Notes under the pieces: model-generated | Told to the model about the DNA's origin: nothing | Database searches by the model: none | Seen by the model: the letters and a program-made list of their open reading frames with translations, nothing else | Source: Candolleomyces eurysporus | Lineage: Eukaryota > Basidiomycota > Agaricomycetes > Agaricales > Psathyrellaceae | Direction: 5' to 3' | Assembly (NCBI GenBank): GCA_027579435.1 | Contig: JANBPK010000006.1 | Location: forward strand, 83,025 to 147,024 | DNA: 64,000 nt | In this document: piece after piece, positions 55,275-64,000 of the stretch | Position numbering within the stretch: the first letter of the stretch is position 1 | Layout: every line of letters begins with the position of its first letter | Translations under genes and position numbers: made by a program

Positions 55275-58200
55275 CGATCGTTAGAGCGTACGTTTGAGTA
55301 TGGTTTACGATGGGTGTCGATCTTGTCTTCGGTCTAGACGAGAAGCGAAGATAGCAATAAACAGAGAGAAGGCGTCAGTTAATCAGAGTAAGTTGGACGG
55401 GTGGGTAATAACGCGAAATGAGGGGTGGCAAAAGCAAAGGGCAGCAAAGCAAGGTAAATTTAAGGTGGCGAGCGAGGGCGAGAGGGAGAGGAGGAGACGC
55501 GCGACCGCGAGGCAATACGATACAAGTGACGTGGGGTGGAGCGTGCGCGAGCGATCGCAAGGGGCCCACAAAGCAAACGCAAGGCAAAAGCCAAAACCGC
55601 CTATTGGGAAAGCACGAGGGAAAAGGGAAAGAAAGGGAAAGGACCAACAAAACCGAGAACCCGCAACACAATCCCAACCCAGTCCAATCCAATCGGATTA
55701 ACCCAACCCAGAGCGCTGGACGAACGGGGGATTCTCGAATCCAGACCCTCCCAAACCCATGGCCATCGGCGTTCAGTCCAGTTCTCTGGTCTGGTCTAGT
55801 CTGTCATGAAAGTGTAATCACCGAAGAGACCCATCATCAACCGGGACATGTAAAGGGACTCGAGGCCTAGAGTCTCGACCCGGCTCTATCCTGAGATAGA
55901 TTAAGATGGACCATCCAATGCCGACCAACCAACGAAAACGCTGTAACCAATTAACGGCAGGCAGACCACCTGAAGCGATCGTAAAAGGGTTGCACGGGCT
56001 AATTACCCAGTAAGAGGGCTAGGCCCAACTTACGACTCGATTGGCCGGTCCATCCTCCCACTGACCAAGACAAAACTGTTGGTCGTCTATTGATCGTTTC
56101 ACAGCAAAAGAAAGAAAGAATGGAAGAAGGAAAAAACCAAGGAACCGGGTGGAACAAACGAACAAACGGGATTCCCACTCATAGAGGAGGGGACCCATCT
56201 ACACACACCGCCCGTCGCCCGTCGGCAACTTGTCAAACGGCTGGGACACAAGACGAGGGATCCAGACCAGCCCATCCATCCCACCCCCTTCCTTTTTCCT
56301 CGATCACCGGGCCCAATAAAACCAATAATCGCAACAGTTAAAAGCTGCAGCATATAGATATGGGAACCCCGATTGGTCGATTGGTTTGGGTTACTCCGAT
56401 GAGCGTTATATGGAACGAGGGAAGGGGGATCGAAAATAGGCCTTCCGGGGGTCTCGACCCCCGCACAGGTCGGGTGCTCCACAGAAGCGCAGTGCACGCC
56501 ATCCATCGTAGGGGATAAGATAAGCACGTCGCCCATTTGGTGCGTGGCATGCAAAACGAACGAAAACGAAACCCGAAAACGCAAAACCGAGGCGCATATA
56601 TCCAACACCCGGCGAATAAAGTAAAAGGAAAAAAAAAAGTGAATAAAAATATAATCGCGAAAGGAAACCGATGCCACAAAAATGGCAAAAGGCACCACCA
56701 GCCGCGCCCCAAGCGAACACGCACTAGTACGCGTGGCTGGGGAAACTGCCAAGGCCCATCGATCCGATCCGAGCAAGCAACAACGAACAATGAAAAGAAG
56801 CACCGTCCGGTTCACCCGTCGCATGGCATAGGGCACCAGGCACAAACGCGTGCCGTTCCCGCCACTGTCAGTCAGCCAAGTCTAACTGATAGTCAGGCCC
56901 AGGGTCTGGAACCGAGCAGCTCGACTGGCCCCGGTCATGGGAGGGTGAATAGAATAGAGACGCAGGGAGAGAGAGAAAGACGAAGCGATGGAATGGATGG
57001 AATCGAAACGAAATTAATGAAAAGTCGCCTGCATGTTCCCAGCTCCACTCCACGAACACAACACAAATGCACAAAAGAAAAAGAGAAAAGAGAGTGATAA
57101 GCTCGTCCGCACCACCTGCCCGGGAAAAAGGTGGTTGGAATCGAGCGCCCGTCGACACGCATACGCGTACGTACACAAGTACGTCGGGTAGCACGCGAGT
57201 ACCGCAGTTCATAATCGTCGGCCGGAACGATCATGCGAGATGGATTCGGAATGAACGAGGGAAGGAAGAAATAGAGGTCCTCTCCCTGATTGGTTGGATT
57301 TGGACTGGGTTTGACGGACGAGACCGCGAGACCCAAAACAGAACGGACAGGGAAGAGAGACAGGACAGACAATGTGTGTGAGGCCGCTCGAGGGTCTGGG
57401 CTCTCTTGAGAACTCCCGATTCGGATTGCGGGACGGATGAGGGGACCGTGGGGTTGGCGTGGACGAAGAAGAATAGGAAGAATAAAGGAAAAATAGGGAG
57501 AAGGAAGCGAGAAACCGAAAAAGAAAGTGGAGGGGGAGGTGGAAGACGATGAGAGGAAATCACTCACCGACTCAATCAATCAACTGACTGACTGAATAGC
57601 AGACCAAAAACCAATCCGACAACCCGTCGAAAACAAAATCCCAAACACACTCGCAGAAACCCCAGAGAATTAACCCCTTGAAGTCAAAAGAAGCTGAACC
57701 CGAGTTGCCGATGATAGAGAGGAAAGGCCGATGACCAAAAAACCAAATGTATTGCCGGGAGGTCGAGAGCGTACGAGAGGAGTCGATCGAGGCAGATTAA
57801 AGATGATTAGGAATAGGCAACGGGTCGAGACTGGAAGCAGCAGCTGCGAAACCAAATCAAATCTTCGAGGTCGGTCGTGGAGTGTGTTGAGGAGAGAGTG
57901 TATTAAACCCCAGTAGCGTATACGCGGTGAAGGACGAACGACTCCGAGTAGACAAGCGAGTCCGTTTCCCTCTCTTCGAATCCGAGGCTGCGGCGAATGT
58001 GTGGTGGGAGGCAAGGTCTGGACCACTCTTCGGTTGGGTGGCCAGAACGTGGTCGACTTCGGGAGTCGGTCGGCGTAGCGTGCAAGTAGTTCCGAGAATG
58101 GGAGTCTCTAGACTGACGGTATAAAANGGGGGNCAGGGGGTGCTGTTCAGATGTCCGGATGTGTAAGCCAAGGTATATGTTGGAGAGGAGGTTGCGCACC

Positions 58201-59171
58201 TCTGCCGTTTCCTAGGATCCTGCTCGTCGTGGATACGCAATCTCTGGGCGGTGGGGCTGTGGATCGTGGGGTAGATACAGGGATAATTGGCCAGGAAAGG
58301 AGGGCGGGGCGGGGTGGGGCGGGAAGGCGCTCCACAAGCTAACTAGGAATAGACGCTGTCACTGACTGCGGTAGGCTGGGTCCCCGAGCCAGTGCACTCG
58401 CGGCTCTCGTGGGCTCGAGGCAAAAGAAAAGGTGTACTTAGGACTTACTCACACCCTTTCCACTGGCCATGGTGTTCGGAAGGCCCAGGCCTGAACAATA
58501 TCATACTATCTCCGTCGTCATCAGGATCAATTCTTTTGCTGAGACGGAGTAAAGGGAGGAGTATACGGCCTTCTGCGATGGTCGAGACTCGACGCTTTTT
58601 CGCCCGTCCTGGTCAAAGGTGGCAAGTTCTAGATCCATTACGCGGTCTGGGCTCTCCCGTGGGATCACGAGCGTTACTAGGTTACTCCTGATCCAGCCAA
58701 TCACACCGTGTCCCGGCGGCCTAGACCCTGCCGTGCCGCAGCCGCCCCGATCTGATTCCTCTCTCTGTCATCCCATCAGTCTTGGCTTTCTGACAACTGC
58801 CTTATCCTGTTCACAATCCCTGGTGGTACGGATGATAGAAAACGAATGTGATGACTTTAGACGACCATCCATCCTGATTGGCCCTCTTAAAATGACTCGG
58901 GAGGTCTAACCTATTTCTAGTCCGTTTACTCGCTTCAGCAAACGCACGTTATCATTCCAACGCCTCGAGTTTTACTAGGCGCTTACAACGTGTGGGCTCC
59001 AATACAAGAGTCTCCCAGTATGGTGGCAAACTTGCAGCTCGCGGGCCCGGCTATCCCTAAACGGAACGGGCGCTAACTAATGATGAGTTAACGGTACACT
59101 ATACGTCCGAGCGACAAACTCGGCAAAGTCGGGGCCGTTTTTAGTGAGAGAGAATGCAACCTGGAATGGCT
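55275..59171. other. long gene-poor, strand-asymmetric region
   Basis: About 3.9 kb without a defensible gene. Roughly 55290-57660 is visibly purine/C-rich and T-poor on the plus strand (pyrimidine-rich in the direction of the gene ending at 55274), as in long CT-rich fungal leaders. Many overlapping short frames arise from the low stop density. It contains two ambiguous bases (58127, 58133), a G-quadruplex motif at 58302-58323 and a chance-like 16-nt SSU rRNA match at 56203-56218. Confidence 0.5.
58302..58323 (+). other. G-quadruplex motif
   Basis: Five G runs (GGG, GGGG, GGGG, GGGG, GGG) are separated by single bases over 22 nt. This is a textbook short-loop G4 former, also readable as tandem GC boxes. 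No gene is adjacent; the nearest start is that of the 55.3 kb gene. Confidence 0.7.
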
Positions 59172-60359
59172 TCATGCTGCACCACTCTCCGCACTCTCAG
59201 GCTTAGAGTCTCCAATCGCAAACGCAATAGGCTGAGAAATTCCCCCTGATCCATCCAGATCGTTCACGATCGAGCTCCCAGCCAAAACCCTGAAGATAAT
59301 GAGCTGGGGGCACAGTGCCTTTCATGCGCGACATACGTACGATTCAGTATTCAGGTTACACTTGGGAGACGAGATGGACGATCGACATACACTGAGACAA
59401 TACCACGTCGCCACAATTGCAGAGGTAGCAGGCAACTGTTTCAAGCTTGCATTCGTATAAAACGCTGCGCCCACGACCCCAAAGACAGAACGGCAGAGCT
59501 GATTCCACGAGAATGGCAATGACCCCCGTGTATTTGGCGAGATAGGCCGGGGAGAAAACTTTTACGAGCCGCCTTCGTGTCTGGAAAATACGGAAGGATA
59601 TCATCCCTGTCACACAGATGTTGCAATCTCTGTGTTCGTCAATTGACGAACACAGAGAGGGCCATCCACACGGAGGTAAACTGGACGCTCTGAGGCACGT
59701 ATAACGATATGGTGGTTACAATGGCGAATGCTAGGATAAATCACAGCCAGTTAGCGAAGATAGAAGATACGCAATGTCAAGAGATAACAAGAGAACTCAC
59801 AAATCGAGGCGACATAAGCAATGACTGGGAGAGCCAGCACCCACCGATGAGTCGTCCACATGACATAGCAGCGATAAATCTAAAGTTCATGATCAATCAA
59901 CACAGCGAAACTTCAAGCTTTATGGCTCTGAAGAAGATACGAACGAGCAGCCCGTCCCCGATGAAATTAACCAACATATTGCTGATAGATCCCAGGAGAC
60001 CATACCACGGCAGGAAGACCGCCCGGACATCGTACGAGCGATTGATCAACAGATTCGCAGAAATCATGCTGTTCGTCACATACGACACACCGAACAATGT
60101 TAGGATTACGAAGCTGATTATGACATAGGGTAAACGCTGCCTCCGCAGCGAGCCCGACGTCGAATTGAATATAGCCAGCCCGTAGATGCAAAGGACGAGC
60201 TGTATCCCTGGGTGGGCGGTGATATGACATGTCATCAGCGAGCACAAACAATATCACTCTTTGAAGCCGCTTACCTACAGTCAGGATTTCGAGGTGCAGC
60301 GTTGCATACAAGGAGCGCAGGTAGGGTGCCAAGCTCACATCGCTGAAAGTATCAGACAT
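59172..60359 (-). pseudogene. seven-TM family pseudogene (copy E, palindromic insertion)
   Basis: The copy starts well: MSDTFSDVSLAPYLRSLYAT, LHLEILTVG spliced to IQLVLCIYGLAIFNSTSGS, then YVIISFVILTLFGVSYVTNS, VNFIGDGLL, IYRCYVMWTTHRWVLALPVI and VWMALSVFVN. Right after VFVN a 22-bp insertion creates a TGA and a frameshift. The next block (CVTGMISFRIFQTRRRLVKV, YLAKYTGVIAILVESALPFC) continues in another frame. A further 2-bp deletion at CTGTCTTTGGGG shifts again before VFGVVGAAFYTNAS and PATSAIVATWYCLS. The tail GISQPIAFAIGDSK and a stop (59172) are preserved. High similarity to copy C suggests recent loss. Confidence 0.8.
59627..59658. repeat. 32-bp perfect palindrome disrupting the seven-TM copy
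   Basis: Sixteen bases ending TTCGTCAA are followed directly by their exact reverse complement. Compared with copy C, the right arm plus a few bases (22 bp in total) is an insertion inside the codons after SVFVN. Confidence 0.9.
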
Positions 60360-62180
60360 CACCGCACCCCAGAAATCGGACTCGGTGGGGGGAAAGGAAG
60401 GTGAAGGATGGATNGGGGGGCAAAGGAAACGCTCAGGGCAAGCTCAGGGTCCGAACTTTGGCAGGACCCTGGTGCAAACGGCTCGAGTCCTGAAACCCAG
60501 TATGGCGGCCGCCTTCGGACGCGATGAAGAGGGAGCAGGATCGCCAGGTGCGAAGGCACGCCTTTCGAGTGAGTATCATGATCATCCCGGACAAATGATG
60601 GCTTTCAATTCTATTTACTTACCAGCCGTTCGCTTGATGTTTCACCGGAAATGAAGACTAGCCGTGACTATGTTTGTGGTGTTTGTGCTGATCTGCTGCT
60701 GACTGTGAACTCTTTCGAATCACCAAATCCAACTTTGCTGCGAAGTTTAGGTTGTCTGAATCAAGCGATGTGTGAACAAAACATAACTCTTCGGCAACGT
60801 ACATGCTCCGAGTTTCGGGTCTGCGTCGATGCCCCTTGTACGCTCGCTTGATTCAGAGTACGGGAGATGGCGTATTTCAGGGTTACAATGAAGATCCGGA
60901 AGAAGAAAAATCGCCGGACTGGCCTTGCGGCCTCACGCCTCAACGTCAGCTTTTTGCTCGATAGCCTCTTTCCGTTGGAGTGGCAGTTAGACCCTGCATC
61001 CGATTCAGAAGGCAGCTGTGGCGAATGAATATTGAATAGCTGTCATAGAATGTATTGCAAGATTGTTCATGATGGGCGTGGTCAATGATGATGTCATTCT
61101 GGGTAGGAAGCGGTTGATCATCGCGCGTCGTGCTTTCTGCGCAACCACCACCACCACCACCACGACGCTGCTACTGACAGGTCCGGCAATTGGGCTAGTG
61201 CCCGCTCTGTTTTCTACCACCGAACAGCCTGCGCTCTGGTGTTTCAATGCAGCGTCACGCCGGAAGCATTCTCCTAGCTGGGGCCACCAATTCGATGCAA
61301 AGGCTTCCAAGCTTGCTCGTTACACCGAAAAGATACCCGCTGAAGTAGGTTCAAACTCTCCCCGAAGATCCTTCAAACCTCAAAGAACATAAAACTTCTG
61401 CTAGCTCTGGGCTTTTGCGAAAGAACCGGGCAGTCACCGTTTCGAGCTGAAAGTACTGAGCCTCCTCTTCTGTCACCTCCAACCGCAGTGGAGAAAATTG
61501 CCGCCACCTCCATTGTCATCTTATGGCCACGGAAAAGCTGATGATCTGACGATCCGGCGATTAAATGTCGCTTCCTGGTGCACGTCTAAGGGCCTGCTCA
61601 TCCCATTTTGCGACAAGAAGCCTTGGGCATAACCTTATCAAGTTTGGACGATATTATGGACGGGTTCTTCTTCCTCTATTTAGGGGCACTTCGCAGTCCG
61701 ATCCCGCGCCGCATGTTCCCCGTATTTTTGGCTCAACGCGGCTCCGAAGATATGAAGCAGCAATTGCTGTCTTCTGAGAAATCCGTCGCGATGTAGTTTA
61801 CATGCTGCTTAAGCTAAGGAGGGATGCGCAGGGCGAAAGAAATCACTTGAAGTACTATTAAGTGAGTATCCAGCCTCAATACGTGCTTCGTCTAGCTTCA
61901 AGGGTGAACCTGGATTTAATTTTGGAGATGTAGACGTTAGACCTGCTACAACTGTTCTGTGGAATAGTTTCTAGCCTTCAAGGCGTAAGTACTCAAAGTT
62001 ATGCCACCAGATCTCGCTCGGGCCGCTCGGTTGCGGTATTCGCTTTCATTTGGAGTCCGATTCAGTGTCCCTTTTGCCACCCGACAGTTTCTTTTTGACA
62101 GATACCTTTCTCATCATCGTCTGCGCTCCGTCAACGAACGACGACGATTTCGAACGAATACCGTAGAAGCGACTCTACCG
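60360..62180. other. intergenic, no gene supported
   Basis: Contains one ambiguous base (60414, beside a G run) and a (CCA)n tract at about 61144-61166. Plus-strand frames (61063-61392, 61565-61796) have no motif. The right end may include an N-terminal extension of the FunK1 frame, which is open from ATG 62001. Confidence 0.4.
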
Positions 62181-64000
62181 ATGCCCAGCACAGAAAGCCC
62201 CGAAGACCTAGAGCTCCGAAAGTTCATGGGACACGACGTGAAACGCGACCACATTGAGACCGATCTAATTCATGTCGCGGAGCATCTTTGCGGTGTTCCC
62301 AAGAAGATTGCGGAGGCCATCTCGCAACATTCCGGATGGGAAGTGGTAGACGAAGAGGTGGCAGAGAAGTACAAGTCCGATTTGGCTCGCTACCGCGCCG
62401 GGAAGGACACCACACCTCACGCACCGTTTCAAGATATTGGGACCAAGTTACTGNAAAAATGTTTTCGATTTTTTGGATCGCTCCAACGTGTCCGTGCCCT
62501 CATGCAATGATTTGTCAAGGACCGAAGGTGCCAATGGTACGGTCAGTCAAACGCCACTTCATCGTGAAACGCTCGCAGAAGTTGGCAACAGGCCTCGGGC
62601 TCCAGAGGCACGCTCGCAGGGCTCTTTGGCTGAACACAAGAAGCCTCCTATCAAGCGACTTCGTGACACGACAGACGCGGAGGATGGCTCGACGCCGGAG
62701 GCTAAACGGACGCGGACCAAAGCTTGCCACCCAGCACCAGACTTGTCCTCCGACTACTTGGAATGCCTCGCCTGTGGCAGCTACTATTACGCGCTCTCTC
62801 TGGTGATCGAGGACGGGCTCGACATTACCCTCACCTACTACGATCGAACACTTGCACTACGCGTGGAGAAGATGGAGATATTTCATTCTCGAGGATACGC
62901 GTTGAAACCGAGTGGTAGCCTGGCTTTGATCCTTTACGCCACCGATCATTTGGGATGTCTGCGCACTGGAATCGATCCCCATCTTCGTCCGTGGGCCTTG
63001 AAACCAATCACTTTTCCTCGAGAGTTGGGAACGGTTGACAGGAAGTTTGGGTTCACTCTTCTTGGACATCATCGCTGTCGTTGCCTCGCCAGAACGGTGC
63101 GTCCTCATCTTCGCATTCGGTCACCTACCGAATCTACCATATTCAAGAGCGACGATATCTGGAAGGTTGAAAGCCTTGTAGGGACATACCTCGATCTTGA
63201 GGACCGTCCATCGAAAGGCAATTTAGATGCTCGCAGTTTCAAGATCACACACATTATTCACAAGCCTACGCACCTCGCGGGTCGTGCCACTGTAGTTCTG
63301 AAGCTGCAAGAAGTGCTTTCGCAAAAAAAAGAAGCTCGGCACTACGCAATCAATTCTGAAACTGGGTTGGCCTTCGAAGAGGCTGCTGTCAGAAATAGCC
63401 ATCGTCAATCGTTTGGCACGCAAGCTCCCGAACGGTCTTCACGATCATATTCCAGAGATTTATTTCGCCGCGACTTTTACAGCCGAGGAGCTATCTCTTC
63501 CTTGGACGAAATGCCTGGACAGTCTTAGCTTGAAATGTGAGCCTGAGCTCCGAACCTTCATTGTCCCGTGTTACAACAATTTGTGGGGGTTGAACTCGGT
63601 TGAGGAGTTCAAGCAGGTGTGGCTCGATTGCGTTGAATGTGAGTTCTGTTTACTGCTCCCTTGGTGCGCGTAGACGTGTACTGACATTTTGGTTCTCTTC
63701 CAGGTCACTACCAAGCCTGGAATAAGGCGAATATCCTACACCGTGATCTTAGCCAAAGTAATCTCATGTTTCAGCGAACCGAGGACGGAAGGGTTGTAGG
63801 CGTTCTGAACGACTGGGATCTGGCATCCCGTACCGACAATCTGGGTTTAGTTCCATACCTCGACTCCATTCGTCGTCGAGGAACACACATCTTCATGGCA
63901 ATCGACTTTCTAATTCCCGCCAAACGACCAGTCGAGCATTTCTATCGACACGACCTCGAATCGTTTTTCTACATCTTGATTTGGGTCGCCATTCACTACA
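62181..64000 (+). CDS. FunK1 fungal-type protein kinase (partial, cut by window edge)
   Basis: FunK1 kinases are expanded in multicellular basidiomycetes and their substrates are unknown. From ATG 62181 (MPSTESPEDLELRKFMGHDV) the N-terminal domain reads HVAEHLCGVPKKIAEAI, DIGTKLL...VFDFLDRS and LECLACGSYYYALSLV (a Cys pair), TLTYYDRTLALRVEKMEIF, then FGFTLLGHH and LKLGWPSKRLLSEIAIVNRL. An intron at about 63640-63703 leads to YQAWNKANILHRDLSQSNLM (catalytic loop HRD) and GVLNDWDLAS (metal-binding DWD in place of DFG), then FYRHDLESFFYILIWVAIHY at the edge. Two frame breaks lie in homopolymers: an N before five A (62454) and a run of eight A (63326-63333). Removing one base at each restores the frame, so sequencing or assembly error is more likely than a pseudogene. 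ATG 62001 is an alternative start. Confidence 0.78.

Noticed and set aside
56203..56218. An rRNA gene suggested by a universal SSU motif
   Set aside because: Only 16 nt match; nothing rRNA-like extends on either side. Kept only as a curiosity.
55275..59171. Series of plus- and minus-strand open frames of 60-250 codons
   Set aside because: Their length follows from low stop density in T-poor DNA; no start context, motif or splice chain was found.
61144..61166. (CCA)n tract as possible coding repeat
   Set aside because: Simple microsatellite in frames with no other support.
1..64000. CRISPR arrays, insertion sequences, LTR or TIR transposons
   Set aside because: No regularly spaced repeats, paired terminal repeats, reverse transcriptase or transposase motifs were seen in any frame; the genome type is eukaryotic.

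Overview
The window looks like nuclear DNA of a mushroom-forming basidiomycete (Agaricomycetes). The evidence is many short introns (about 50 nt, GTRNGT...YAG), TATA-boxed class I hydrophobin genes, fungal-type FunK1 kinases, MYND-finger and F-box paralogs, and families of seven-TM proteins with many introns. Reading frames were assembled by eye from exon fragments. Exon edges are therefore proposals unless a splice junction is described.

Layout. 0.3-5.8 kb: an ER protein disulfide isomerase ending in KDEL, a weak multi-exon membrane protein, and deoxyribose-phosphate aldolase. 6.4-11.9 kb: a hydrophobin island with one dead and two intact class I genes, separated by mostly non-coding or decayed DNA. 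13.4-18.3 kb: a conserved core block with the glycine-cleavage T protein, coronin (divergent from it) and a WrbA-type quinone reductase. 19.6-28 kb: a seven-TM gene, tRNA-Ile(AAU), a MYND-finger protein and two tail-to-tail F-box paralogs. 28.2-31.5 kb: mitochondrial Hsp78/ClpB. 32.5-37.5 kb: a P-loop GTPase with a long coiled coil made of 42-residue repeats. It lies directly behind, and may be spliced to, an uncharacterised N-terminal module. 38.4-48 kb: accessory DNA with a truncated FunK1 copy, a second MYND gene and several seven-TM copies, some broken. 48.7-55.3 kb: an ETT1-like protein with poly-His insertions and a second large low-complexity nuclear-type protein. 55.3-59 kb: a long gene-poor stretch. 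59.2-64 kb: a seven-TM pseudogene broken by a palindromic insertion, then a FunK1 kinase that runs off the right edge.

The housekeeping genes show no shared pathway. The accessory part is a patchwork of duplicated families (hydrophobin, seven-TM, MYND, F-box, FunK1), each present at least twice and often with one decayed member. All eight ambiguous bases (N) sit beside homopolymers, and at least two of them shift frames in otherwise intact genes, so some apparent frameshifts are assembly artefacts.

The best candidate for something undescribed is the 32.5-37.5 kb locus: an unknown Agaricomycete module, an AIG1-like GTPase and a 6-heptad-repeat coiled coil, probably in one protein.
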